Source of the DNA: Roseivirga sp. UBA6061
GTDB lineage: Bacteria > Bacteroidota > Bacteroidia > Cytophagales > Cyclobacteriaceae
Assembly (NCBI GenBank): GCA_002427745.1
Contig: DIYF01000146.1
Location: 87,027-151,026, forward strand
Direction of reading: 5' to 3'
Length of the DNA stretch: 64,000 nt
Part shown: positions 54,259 through 62,852 of the stretch, piece by piece
How positions within the stretch are numbered: the first letter of the stretch is position 1
Layout: every line of letters begins with the position of its first letter
Position numbers and translations under genes: made by a program
Notes under the pieces: model-generated
What the model was told of the DNA's origin: nothing
Databases searched by the model: none
The model's input: the letters and a program-made list of their open reading frames with translations, nothing else

Positions 54259-54315
54259 TAAAATTCAAACTCCTTTTAGCCAGTCTGTTACAAAATATTG
54301 AATTGCATTATTCCC

Positions 54316-54327
54316 GGTTCGACATTT
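54316..54327 (+). repeat. Left 12-bp repeat flanking the HEPN-type gene (att-like)
   Basis: GGTTCGACATTT, identical to 55686-55697. Its first eight bases, GGTTCGAC, equal the T-arm of the tRNA (54191-54198), the usual crossover region for tRNA-targeting recombinases. The two copies bracket the HEPN-type gene and nothing else. Confidence 0.65.
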
Positions 54328-54345
54328 TCAAAAAAAGCAAGCATT

Positions 54346-55587
54346 TCACACCTCTTCGTCCATAATTGCTGTTATTGAGCACTCGATGTAATGCAGAAAT
54401 AACTCCTTGGTCTGATACAATTCCATTGTGCTGTAAGACCTTTTCGTATCATTGGAATGAACCTGACTATTCCTGACCTGAACTATATAATCAATGCCAT
54501 CAATGAGCTTTTGATCACTCTCTACTTTACTAGTTATTAAGTCAAATTTCTCAGGGATGTCCTTTTTCACATTCAGCAGAGACAACATCAATCTAAATTG
54601 ATTCGCTGCAGACAAGTTGGCATTTCTATCAAGTGCTTTCTTTCTCAATTTCACCACCCAATGGAATAGTATTTCTAGAGATATCTGAGAGAGGACAATG
54701 GAATTATTGGTATAATCAGAGTTGGATTTAGCCTCCAAATACCAATGCAAAACATCTTTAAGTATTTGACCTTGTTCCTTATCAGCCCATAAGGCCATAA
54801 ATTTTGGCCAATATCTTGTATAAAAATCAGCACTTCCATCTGGGGTAAATTTTGGAGCAAATTTACCATATCTCCGAATCTGTCTCGAACTAAAATCGCA
54901 CCAAACTTTTGTTTGATCCAGGTACCCTTCTTCAAGAATTGGTCCTGTTAGATATCCATAATTAAAACTCAGGAAAAACCTTAATCCTCCAATTAGTAAA
55001 TCTAATTGAGGTTTTGTGATATACTTTGCCTTACCAGTGCGAGACATCTCACCTTGATAGGTTATAATGTAGCCACCAACTTCTTTTAACTTGCTATACT
55101 TGTCTATGTGATTCTCTACTGGATTCAACCTGACTAGAAAGTCCTTCCACTCTAATATAAGTTGCCCATGCTTATGAGAACCATCTTTCATTGTTCCAAC
55201 AATAGTGCTGGGGAAATTCGGCAAACTAAAAGCTACTTTATCACATTTTCGAAAATGTGGGATTTTGAACTCTTTATTGATAAGAAAAGTAACGTCTCCA
55301 TTTGATGACCAGTTGATCAAGAACAACTGACCTGTTGGTTTGGAATCAAAAAACAATTCAAAATCACCATTAAAACCTGCATCATAAACTTTCAACAATT
55401 CCTCAAAAGTATTTTGCAGAGATTCGCCTTTCAAAACGACAGTAGGAGTAGGAAGCCATTTAAACAAGATCTTACCTTTTACCTCCATTTTAATGGCCTC
55501 AGATTTCACCAAAAAGGCATCGCTTTCAAATAAAACTATCTCAACATTTGGTTTATCCATTATATGATTGGATGCAGGTAAAATCAT
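54346..55587 (-). CDS. HEPN-domain protein, possible ApeA-like phage-defence gene
   Basis: I recognise no close family for this 413-residue protein. Residues 1-250 are beta-rich and globular. The C-terminal 120 residues are helical (SQISLEILFHWVVKLRKKAL, FDLITSKVESDQKLIDGIDY) and contain RNSQVH at 372-377, an R-x4-H motif with Asn after the Arg, as in HEPN ribonucleases. A beta-rich sensor part followed by a HEPN domain is the plan of ApeA-like anti-phage proteins. No signal peptide is seen. The gene is visibly more AT-rich than its neighbours, stands between 12-bp repeats at a tRNA, and has no partner gene such as an MNT antitoxin. ATG 55560 is an alternative start. Defence function is inference. 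Confidence 0.7.
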   Translation of the reverse strand: MILPASNHIMDKPNVEIVLFESDAFLVKSEAIKMEVKGKILFKWLPTPTVVLKGESLQNTFEELLKVYDAGFNGDFELFFDSKPTGQLFLINWSSNGDVTFLINKEFKIPHFRKCDKVAFSLPNFPSTIVGTMKDGSHKHGQLILEWKDFLVRLNPVENHIDKYSKLKEVGGYIITYQGEMSRTGKAKYITKPQLDLLIGGLRFFLSFNYGYLTGPILEEGYLDQTKVWCDFSSRQIRRYGKFAPKFTPDGSADFYTRYWPKFMALWADKEQGQILKDVLHWYLEAKSNSDYTNNSIVLSQISLEILFHWVVKLRKKALDRNANLSAANQFRLMLSLLNVKKDIPEKFDLITSKVESDQKLIDGIDYIVQVRNSQVHSNDTKRSYSTMELYQTKELFLHYIECSITAIMDEEV

Positions 55588-55685
55588 TTGAATCTTATAT
55601 ATTAAATAGAAATATACACATAATTATTAACCAGATTTTAGTCTAAGAGTCAGATGGTAAATATCGATGATATTATCACGTATCT

Positions 55686-55697
55686 GGTTCGACATTT
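55686..55697 (+). repeat. Right 12-bp repeat flanking the HEPN-type gene (att-like)
   Basis: GGTTCGACATTT, the second copy of the repeat at 54316-54327. It is followed at once by the tRNA 3' end fragment, so T-arm-like and acceptor-like pieces of tRNA-Leu stand side by side here. Confidence 0.65.
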
Positions 55698-55714
55698 CTC
55701 CGGCCCTGGGTACA
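55698..55714 (+). repeat. Displaced copy of the tRNA-Leu 3' end
   Basis: CTCCGGCCCTGGGTACA is identical to 54198-54214, the T-arm 3' strand plus acceptor 3' strand of the intact tRNA and two bases beyond, exactly 1500 bases away. It is the direct repeat expected at the far end of an element integrated in the tRNA. Confidence 0.75.
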
Positions 55715-55723
55715 AAATGACAT

Positions 55724-55749
55724 AAAGCTCCACAGTGTGGGTCTTTTTT
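55724..55749 (+). terminator. Terminator-like hairpin behind the displaced tRNA end
   Basis: AAAGCTCCACA and TGTGGGTCTTT form an imperfect stem followed by a run of T on the plus strand. Its distance from the tRNA fragment resembles that of the intact tRNA and its terminator, as if it were the original tRNA terminator. Confidence 0.5.
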
Positions 55750-55880
55750 CGTTTGTAACTGACCCAAGGAGAGACCTATATCACCCAAGGCACAAGTAGC
55801 GATAACTCCTGCTTTAGATACCGAAGCATTTTGTTGGTGAATAATACCAACAAAGGCAAGAACACCAACAAGGGTAAACA

Positions 55881-55910
55881 AAAAGAGGTCACCCTTCCCG
55901 GCAACCTCTT
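55881..55910 (-). terminator. Terminator of the porV-sortase genes
   Basis: AAGAGGT (55883-55889) and ACCTCTT (55904-55910) pair around a GC-rich loop; read leftward the stem runs into TTTTTG. It lies 24 bases beyond the sortase stop. Confidence 0.7.
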
Positions 55911-55933
55911 CTCTGTGATTTATCTGAATGTCT

Positions 55934-58900
55934 TTAGCGTATAATCACCAGTTTACCAAAGCCCTGCTTGCTGAAAGCCTGATCTCCGGATGTTCTGCGA
56001 TGCCCTATTTCACCGCCCTCACTTGATCTGATCTGTACACGATAGAGGTAGGTACCAATCGCCAGCTTATCCCCAAACTCATCTCTGCCATCCCAGGCAT
56101 ATTCCGTGATATTGTTTCCAATACGGATCGGGCCGATCTCATCCTGAGTGATCTCCCTCACAATTTTACCCGATACGGTAAAAATCTGAATCTTCATCTG
56201 ATCAGGAACGACCTCTCCGGTAAGAGTAAACACAAACCTGGTACTGGTACTGAACGGATTCGGGTAGGGATAGAAATTACTAATGGCCGATTCGCTTATT
56301 ACCTCAAAATTCACCACATAAGGCCCGATTCCCGATTGATTACCCGAGGCATCCGGTACCTCCACCTGCAGCTGGTAATGACCATCCGGCTCAGGTCCGA
56401 AATCAGGACGGAAATCAACGCGGAAGTTAGTACTCTCCGAAGCCGGAGTAATCTCAATCAGGTCTGAGTTCATATCGATTGTTTCCAGCTCACAGCCATC
56501 GCAGCCCTTACCCAGCTTAATCACGACATCCGAAGCATCAGTCTTGAATATATAGGGGTTATTATCCCTTAATTCCATACTGATCAGCGGCTTGGGAGAC
56601 ACGATATCACCATCCAGTATGTAAATACCATCAAAGGTGACATCTACATTCGGGTTTACTTCGTCTCTGCGAACGTTGAAGAATGACTCCAGCCTGATGA
56701 CATTGTTATTGTAAAACTGCTCCAGCTGATCTCCGGGATTCACAAACACCTCCAGGTCGTTCAAGCCGACCCTCCCCAAAGTGTTGATCGGTAATTCGAA
56801 CAGTTCTTCCTGCCCTGCTGCCACAGCCGGTATTTGTATGGTATTCTGTTCTTCCTGTCCCGTTACCTGATTGGTGAACGTATAACGCACATTGAGAGGG
56901 CCTGCAAAATCATAGGCCGAAATGTTTGTGAACTTAAACTGCGCAAGAAATGGCTCTCCCTCCTGAAGATTAATATTCTGATTCTGATCATTTTGTAATG
57001 AAACAATTCCCTCAGGCACTCCCTGGTAAGTCACCGTCCACTCATCGAGTTGTGCAGGGGTGGCCGACACCCGATCTTCCATATTAACATACAGCCTGAT
57101 ATAGGGGTGCTGAGCAGGATCCACACTACTCAGATCGAGTTCATCCAGTGTCACATTGGGAAACAGCACTGTAACCGTACCGTCCAGGGCGATACCCCTC
57201 ACCTCAAAAGTCAGCTCATCCTCGCTGCCTTCTTCAAAAATCCTTTTGGTCATCCTACCCCAGTCGCTTGCCGGACCGATGATAGGGGTCTCTACTGTAC
57301 CACTATCGATACTGGCAGCAATGGAGGTATTGAAAGTAATACGGGTGCTACGGGCATTATCTTCTCCGGCACTTATTTCGCCCTGCACATCTGTGGCTGA
57401 CCCCTCAGGAAAGCCCTTCCTTCCGAAAACAATCAGCGGCTCACCGGTTTGCAACTGTTGCAAAGTACGCTCAGAAAAACCCAGTCTGCCCCAGTCCTCA
57501 TAAACATCTGGTCTCCAGTCAGGGTAGCTGAGCCCGCCAACACTGAAAAGCAGGACATAATCCTCATCTCTTACACCATTGACATACTGGCGTGTCAGAC
57601 TTTCTGACAGGGTAACATTCACATCTGACATGTGTAAATCCCTGAAAGAGTTGATCACACTGGCTGTTCTGCCACACTTCAAGGGATCAGAAATATCCTG
57701 TAGTCCGGGAGTGCTCAACACAAAGTAGGGGCGACCACTGTCCTTATCAAAAGCCACAGCATTGAAGGTGGCCAGGTTACAGGGGTTACTGGGGATTTGC
57801 TGAATGCCATCGATATCCAATACAATCGCAGAAGACCGGTTACCATCAGGGTGATCAGATCCGAAGGTCACCACCTCAATTAAGGTACGGGTTCCTGCAA
57901 AAATCCAGTTCTGATCTGCCTCATTCTTCTGCAGAGAACTAAGGGAAAGCTCTTCGAACTGATCAAAGGCTGTTTGTCCCCAACCCTCCTGACCATTTCT
58001 GATATAGGTAAAAGTACTGTTGTTCCAGGGAACTTCTTCAAGGCTCAGATCCTCTTCAAACACACTACGCCAGTAAAACTGTACCGTATCCCGGTCGGTG
58101 TCCTCGATTAGCTGGACATCCCAGGTACCAATCCCCTTACCTTCCAGGGTCTGCCTTTGCACCACACCACTGTCAAATGTGTTTACCGTATCAAGTTCTA
58201 CCACAAATCGTTTATCGTTGAGCCTCAGGTTAGAAGACTGGACTACCAAACGCTCGTTCAGATCATTGATCATCGCGAAGTTGGCAGGGCTTGTGTTGAA
58301 AGTACCGGTAGCCGGGAAATTAAAAGAGCGCTGTGCTGAGTTGTTTATTTCACTACCCTCATCCACTGTATTATCTGCATCCAGAATCACCTCAAAGGTG
58401 TTTTCACCAAAGGCATCAATACCCTGATTTGAAATATCGTAAAATATGGTATCCTGAAATGAAATGGGGGGCACCTCTACGGTCGGGAGGTTAAATATAC
58501 TCCCATCCTGCAGTCGCCTGTTCACCCGGACTGACAAGGGGCTGGTTGTCGTTCGTCCACCATTACTCACCACCACAGCCAGTCTGAAAAAAGGCGTACT
58601 GGCCGTTACCTCAGATCCATCATTGGAAACAACCGAGATATCCTCGGGGCGTACGATATAGTCTACCTTATCGTGACCAAAAAGAGGAATGGCCGGATCA
58701 CCCTGCAGCACCGTTTCCTCTGCAGTAGCTTCATAGGAAGCATCAACCAATGGAACATCCAGGAAATTGCGGATCGCCTCTTGTTGGATATGACCTATGG
58801 AGCGGGTCATCCAAAGTGTATCTGCCAGTAGCTTATACACCTCATTGCTGTAGCGTGCCAAAACACTGGTAAGCCCTACATCGCTATGTGCCATATAGTT

Positions 58901-61063
58901 AACCGCTCCCCTGTTTCTGGCTGCCATCCAGTTTTCTCCAAATGAGGTTCTGAAAAAGATTTCTCCTCCACGACAACCATTAACCAGGAAAACCGGGTAT
59001 CGGCCCGTATTGTCATATCCATTAGCAGGATCAGTGACCGTCCCGATATCTATATCCGTAAAGTTAGAAGAAGAATGCCCGAAGAATGTGACAAAGCCTA
59101 CCCCGCGATTGATTTCTTCTGAGATGTTAAATTTCTGAATCGCGTTATTCGTCTGCTTTGAGATGTTGTTGACATTGGCACCGAGATAGTCACCTTCAAC
59201 CTGACTCTTGAAGCCTTCGATAATCTCACGAAAACGCAGCAACTCTCTGGTATTTAGTCCACCACTCAGCTGAACAAAGTTCTTGGTCCAGGGAGAATCT
59301 TTAATTGTTCTTTCCTTTTCCATTACCTTTTCCAGGTAATATCCAACGCTCCATGGCTGCGAAACAGAGAGCCTGCCTACCGGATAGGCCGGAAAATGAG
59401 GAACACCACTTAGCCCTTCAGTAAACAATATATCCGATCCCGGAGCTCCCATGGTGGGTACCAGATCCTTAAGTGCCAGCGAAAGCGGATTTGGTAAACG
59501 CTGCGCCTGATTATCGACCCTGCGCGACCTGCCGACCAGAAAGAGGTATTCCGGAGTACCGTTGTCATACACATACTCAGCAAACCTGCGAATTGCCAGA
59601 GGACTATACTCCCCATAGTTAAACTCATCCATCAGATCAGTCACATCTGCATAAAGCACCTTGAAGCCACCTCCCTCAATAGAGGTTCTATAGTCGATAT
59701 ATGCCTGTATCGGATCCTGATAAATACACTCCTCAGCAGTTGAACCTCCCAGAGCACTTGCACAATCTCTCAGATAAGAATGGCTGATGAGTATGTAGTT
59801 TTTATCACTTACATCTTCATGTTGAAAAGTCACAGCTTCAGGCGTCAACCTGGTAATGGAGGATGTGGTTTTCACCAGAATTTTGCGGGTCTCGTCATCA
59901 CTCGTAGCCACAACGGTACGTACATTATTTCCGCTGGCTCTGCTGGTAATCCTGATCGGGTTTCTGTAGTCAGTTACATCATAAACTGCCACCTCTCCCA
60001 GTACATTCTCAATATCCAGCAATTGGTTAGCCGCCCCTGTTGACGGGGCATTGATATAGTAAATCTTTTCATCAGCCGATTGCTGATCGATTTCCTGAGG
60101 AAAAACGACCTTCATATAACTTACCGCCAGTCGGTTATCAGGCTCATCTGCCACAGCAAGGGCCTCAACCCTGATGATCATTCTTCCCTGAGAAGAAACA
60201 TCTGTCCACTCTACCTGGGTATTGGGAATAACGCTATTGTTGAGTACAAAGAAGATATCATCCTTGACCGTTCTCAGGTTATCGGTATCTGGTCCTACTT
60301 TAATGGCCGCCCTGTGCGACCGGTTGTTGAAGCCCACCATTTGCACTTCAATCTTGGGCTTCTTTCCTTCACTCAGCTCACTCAGGGTCAGGTCATCCAC
60401 AATAAAGTCGCGAAAGGTCTTACCACTGCGCAGCGTAAACTCATTGATCATAATGGTATCGCCCATGAACATCTGTCCCCTGTCATACCGGGCCCTCTTT
60501 ACCTCGGCATTGGGGTTCCCTTCCGGGTAATACTGACCAAAGGAGAATTCAGAGGTGTACACATTGAGCAGCTCCTGATCATGAGAAGCTTTCGGGATCA
60601 GACCCGTTTCCGGCTCATCAAAAAGCTGCATACGTCTGCCGATACCCGTTTCAGAAATAGTCAAAAAGAAAGCGGTAGTATCTGAAAACAGGTTGTAGTA
60701 CTGATGAATCTGGTTACGCGGCTCCAGAAACAACTCTACATCAGAGACTCCGTCATTGCGTCTGCCATAGAAATCAAGATAATCTCCTGAATCAAAAGCG
60801 CCATCTCCACCATCTTCGATATGAATCGCCACCTCCTCACCGCGGTGAAAAAGCTGAAGTTTGACAGGGTCAAGTTTATCAATCGGGAAACCCACATCTG
60901 TCAACGCCTGATAGTCCAGACGGAAAATGTTATCACTCCCGGTCTTTACCTTCACATAGGGCTGATCATAATTGATCCAGCTGTTTCCGTCTTGTGCAAA
61001 GGCCGAACCAAAGCTGAACACAAATGCGCACAGAGTAAAAAGAAGTCTGATTTTAGTTTTCAT
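55934..61063 (-). CDS. C25 gingipain-family T9SS sortase, PorU-type
   Basis: A 1709-residue secreted cysteine protease. The signal peptide ends at SAFAQ (residue 24). The peptidase C25 domain has catalytic His663 in FVTFFGHSSSNF and Cys697 in FLVNGCRGGEIFF. Long beta-sandwich/CARDB-like modules follow, and the C-terminus (FYPYPNPFSTSTRFVF, MKIQIFTVSGKIVREI, EYAWDGRDEFGDKLAIG) is FlgD-like/T9SS CTD-like. PorU removes cargo sorting domains and attaches cargo to the surface, working with PorV, whose gene overlaps by 11 bases upstream. PorU of model species has about 1150-1300 residues, so this may be the longer PorU2-type variant. Confidence 0.88.
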   Translation of the reverse strand: MKTKIRLLFTLCAFVFSFGSAFAQDGNSWINYDQPYVKVKTGSDNIFRLDYQALTDVGFPIDKLDPVKLQLFHRGEEVAIHIEDGGDGAFDSGDYLDFYGRRNDGVSDVELFLEPRNQIHQYYNLFSDTTAFFLTISETGIGRRMQLFDEPETGLIPKASHDQELLNVYTSEFSFGQYYPEGNPNAEVKRARYDRGQMFMGDTIMINEFTLRSGKTFRDFIVDDLTLSELSEGKKPKIEVQMVGFNNRSHRAAIKVGPDTDNLRTVKDDIFFVLNNSVIPNTQVEWTDVSSQGRMIIRVEALAVADEPDNRLAVSYMKVVFPQEIDQQSADEKIYYINAPSTGAANQLLDIENVLGEVAVYDVTDYRNPIRITSRASGNNVRTVVATSDDETRKILVKTTSSITRLTPEAVTFQHEDVSDKNYILISHSYLRDCASALGGSTAEECIYQDPIQAYIDYRTSIEGGGFKVLYADVTDLMDEFNYGEYSPLAIRRFAEYVYDNGTPEYLFLVGRSRRVDNQAQRLPNPLSLALKDLVPTMGAPGSDILFTEGLSGVPHFPAYPVGRLSVSQPWSVGYYLEKVMEKERTIKDSPWTKNFVQLSGGLNTRELLRFREIIEGFKSQVEGDYLGANVNNISKQTNNAIQKFNISEEINRGVGFVTFFGHSSSNFTDIDIGTVTDPANGYDNTGRYPVFLVNGCRGGEIFFRTSFGENWMAARNRGAVNYMAHSDVGLTSVLARYSNEVYKLLADTLWMTRSIGHIQQEAIRNFLDVPLVDASYEATAEETVLQGDPAIPLFGHDKVDYIVRPEDISVVSNDGSEVTASTPFFRLAVVVSNGGRTTTSPLSVRVNRRLQDGSIFNLPTVEVPPISFQDTIFYDISNQGIDAFGENTFEVILDADNTVDEGSEINNSAQRSFNFPATGTFNTSPANFAMINDLNERLVVQSSNLRLNDKRFVVELDTVNTFDSGVVQRQTLEGKGIGTWDVQLIEDTDRDTVQFYWRSVFEEDLSLEEVPWNNSTFTYIRNGQEGWGQTAFDQFEELSLSSLQKNEADQNWIFAGTRTLIEVVTFGSDHPDGNRSSAIVLDIDGIQQIPSNPCNLATFNAVAFDKDSGRPYFVLSTPGLQDISDPLKCGRTASVINSFRDLHMSDVNVTLSESLTRQYVNGVRDEDYVLLFSVGGLSYPDWRPDVYEDWGRLGFSERTLQQLQTGEPLIVFGRKGFPEGSATDVQGEISAGEDNARSTRITFNTSIAASIDSGTVETPIIGPASDWGRMTKRIFEEGSEDELTFEVRGIALDGTVTVLFPNVTLDELDLSSVDPAQHPYIRLYVNMEDRVSATPAQLDEWTVTYQGVPEGIVSLQNDQNQNINLQEGEPFLAQFKFTNISAYDFAGPLNVRYTFTNQVTGQEEQNTIQIPAVAAGQEELFELPINTLGRVGLNDLEVFVNPGDQLEQFYNNNVIRLESFFNVRRDEVNPNVDVTFDGIYILDGDIVSPKPLISMELRDNNPYIFKTDASDVVIKLGKGCDGCELETIDMNSDLIEITPASESTNFRVDFRPDFGPEPDGHYQLQVEVPDASGNQSGIGPYVVNFEVISESAISNFYPYPNPFSTSTRFVFTLTGEVVPDQMKIQIFTVSGKIVREITQDEIGPIRIGNNITEYAWDGRDEFGDKLAIGTYLYRVQIRSSEGGEIGHRRTSGDQAFSKQGFGKLVIIR

Positions 61064-62240
61064 CCTTCGCCTCCTTCTTCTTTTTCCTTTTGTTCTGACT
61101 ATATAGCCCGGGTAGTTTTTCCAGGGAATACTTGATCGAAAATACGTGTGAATAGGGTGATTCAGCTACATTACCAATATCAGTAAGAGCATAATCAATG
61201 ACAAAATCATCCAGGTAGATACCAACTCCCATATTGGGCTGGAACGACCAGAAAGTAGATTCACCTGTAGTCAAATCTCTTTCAAATTCTTTTACACGCT
61301 GAAAATTACCTATGCCCATTCTCAGGAAAAACCTGTCCTCATAGTCAAACTCAAATCCCAGCTGGGGTTCCATACTCACAACGGCACTTTTTACCAGGGC
61401 ATTTCTCCGACCATCAAAAGTAAAGACCAGATCAGCGGAAGTCAGTAAATCAATCTTATCACTCAGGGTAAATGACCTGGAAGCGCCCAGTTGCATTTTA
61501 GGGAGTGTCAGTTCCAGTGAGTTGCCGGGGATATCATTCCCCGTCTGATTAAAGGTGGTGTCGAGCAATTCCTGGTTGACTGTCCAGGCATTGAAAGTAG
61601 TTGTAACATCTCTGAGCATTACACCCAGGTCCCACTTATGCAGTCGGTACTTAGCCGCTACATCCAGTCCAAAGCCCCAGCCTTCAGCAAAGGGACCGAT
61701 CTTTCTTTTAATCACTTTAAAATTTGCTCCAAAGGTCAGCCCGGGTGCAAATTGTCGACCATCACCAAAAGTCACCCCTCTGGCATAGGAAAGAATCAAC
61801 GCTATATCAGAGGAAGTAAAAAACTGAATCTGACTGTAGTCAATAGCTCCATTGGAATTAAACAGAAACCGGGTGTCAGGGATTTCATCTATCCCCAGGC
61901 GAATAAGTGATAGCCCGAAATGACTCCCCTCATCTATTGCATAGGCAAAGCCTACATAATCATAGTTGGCAATTCCACCAAAGTAAGAGGCATGCTGCAG
62001 GCTGAATTCATAACGATACTCGATATCGGTAAGCGCAGCAGGATTCCAGTAAACGGCCGTCACATCGTCTACAGCGGAGGTCATGGCATTTGACATAGCC
62101 AGCCCCCTTGCTCCCACCCCAATAGCGAGGAACTCATTGCTGTACTTCGGGCTTGACTGCCCATGCAGTTTAGGTGAAAGCAAAAATAGAGGGATGCAAA
62201 ACATCCCCAGCCATACACATCTTATAAAATCTTTCTTCAA
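61053..62240 (-). CDS. Type IX secretion outer membrane protein PorV-type
   Basis: A 395-residue FadL-like outer membrane barrel with signal peptide ending near LHGQ (about residue 28). The mature start KYSNEFLAIGVGARGLAMSNAMTSAVDDVTAVYWNPAALTD is diagnostic for the PorV/PorQ group, here shown in part by IGVGARGLAMSNA and YWNPAAL. PorV shuttles cargo from the translocon to the sortase. Overlap with the sortase gene favours PorV (or a PorV2-type paralogue) over PorQ. The charged C-terminal tail (NKRKKKKEAKDEN) is unusual for a barrel, which normally ends in an aromatic residue. Confidence 0.88.
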   Translation of the reverse strand: MKKDFIRCVWLGMFCIPLFLLSPKLHGQSSPKYSNEFLAIGVGARGLAMSNAMTSAVDDVTAVYWNPAALTDIEYRYEFSLQHASYFGGIANYDYVGFAYAIDEGSHFGLSLIRLGIDEIPDTRFLFNSNGAIDYSQIQFFTSSDIALILSYARGVTFGDGRQFAPGLTFGANFKVIKRKIGPFAEGWGFGLDVAAKYRLHKWDLGVMLRDVTTTFNAWTVNQELLDTTFNQTGNDIPGNSLELTLPKMQLGASRSFTLSDKIDLLTSADLVFTFDGRRNALVKSAVVSMEPQLGFEFDYEDRFFLRMGIGNFQRVKEFERDLTTGESTFWSFQPNMGVGIYLDDFVIDYALTDIGNVAESPYSHVFSIKYSLEKLPGLYSQNKRKKKKEAKDEN

Positions 62241-62344
62241 AATTTATCCGGAGACTTTCAACTCCTTAAAGTTAAATACCCTTAATCACGAAATAAGCTA
62301 TCTGAATGACATTAGACAGCCCACCAGACTCATTTTAATTACCC

Positions 62345-62352
62345 CAAAAGTA
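62345..62352 (-). promoter_or_regulatory. -7 element before porV
   Basis: Read leftward it is TACTTTTG, an exact TAnnTTTG match, about 105 bases before the porV ATG. No TTG is found at the -33 distance. Confidence 0.4.
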
Positions 62353-62431
62353 ACGAAAACCCTGCTCCTATATTTAAAATCTTTCGTGATTTTTTAAGCA
62401 GAAAACAATACAAGGTATTCTTTTTTACTCA

Positions 62432-62452
62432 GTACTATGCAACACATAGTAC
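62432..62452. promoter_or_regulatory. Perfect palindrome upstream of padR (candidate PadR operator)
   Basis: GTACTATG (62432-62439) and CATAGTAC (62445-62452) are perfect reverse complements with the 5-base spacer CAACA. It would cover the -33 region of a promoter using TATACTTG (62462-62469) as -7. Position and symmetry fit autorepression by the dimeric PadR protein. Confidence 0.65.
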
Positions 62453-62460
62453 CTTCTTTC

Positions 62461-62474
62461 GTATACTTGCATAC
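62461..62474. promoter_or_regulatory. Second half-palindrome/-7 region of the padR promoter
   Basis: GTAT and ATAC bracket ACTTGC, an imperfect inverted repeat that overlaps a near-consensus -7 word (TATACTTG). It may be a second PadR contact or simply the promoter core. Confidence 0.35.
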
Positions 62475-62506
62475 AAAAAAGGTCAACATCTTAAAATTTA
62501 GATGAG

Positions 62507-62845
62507 ATGAATTTAGAAAACACCCAGGTCCAAATGCGCAAAGGGATACTCGAATTCGGTATCCTGCATATTATTTCCAGGGGTGAGGTTTATGCGTCAG
62601 ACATGCTGGCAGAACTCACCTCTGCGAAAATCATGGTGGTAGAAGGTACACTCTACCCATTGCTCACCCGATTAAGAAAAGCCGGCCTGGCTGAGTACAA
62701 ATGGGTCGAGTCCAGTTCAGGACCACCACGGAAGTACTACACGATCACCGACAAAGGAAGAGAGTTCCTGGCCAGTCTTGAAGTTACCTGGCATGAGCTT
62801 GTTGCTTCTACCACTCAAATCATCTCAAACAATAATTCTAAATAG
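62507..62845 (+). CDS. PadR family transcriptional regulator
   Basis: A 112-residue winged-helix repressor. MRKGILEFGILHIISRGEVY is the first helix region, SDMLAELTSAKIMVVEGTLY leads to the recognition helix, and YPLLTRLRKAGLAEYKW with RKYYTITDKGREFLASL is the wing and C-terminal segment typical of the family. Such genes commonly precede PspC-domain genes in Bacteroidota and control envelope stress functions. Seven bases separate it from the next gene, so they form one operon, probably autoregulated through the palindrome upstream. Confidence 0.93.
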   Translation: MNLENTQVQMRKGILEFGILHIISRGEVYASDMLAELTSAKIMVVEGTLYPLLTRLRKAGLAEYKWVESSSGPPRKYYTITDKGREFLASLEVTWHELVASTTQIISNNNSK

Positions 62846-62852
62846 TGCTGTC

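Larger units (their letters stand above)
55588..55933. other. Gap between the HEPN-type gene and the sortase gene
   Basis: It contains an AT-rich stretch (55588-55680) that should hold the promoter of the HEPN-type gene, the right 12-bp repeat, a displaced tRNA 3' end with a terminator-like hairpin, and the terminator of the leftward sortase gene. An 84-codon leftward frame (55627-55881) reads through the tRNA fragment and is not called. Confidence 0.6.

Noticed and set aside
55627..55881. 84-codon minus-strand frame with a hydrophobic start
   Set aside because: It begins at the edge of the sortase terminator and reads through the displaced tRNA fragment, so coding is unlikely.
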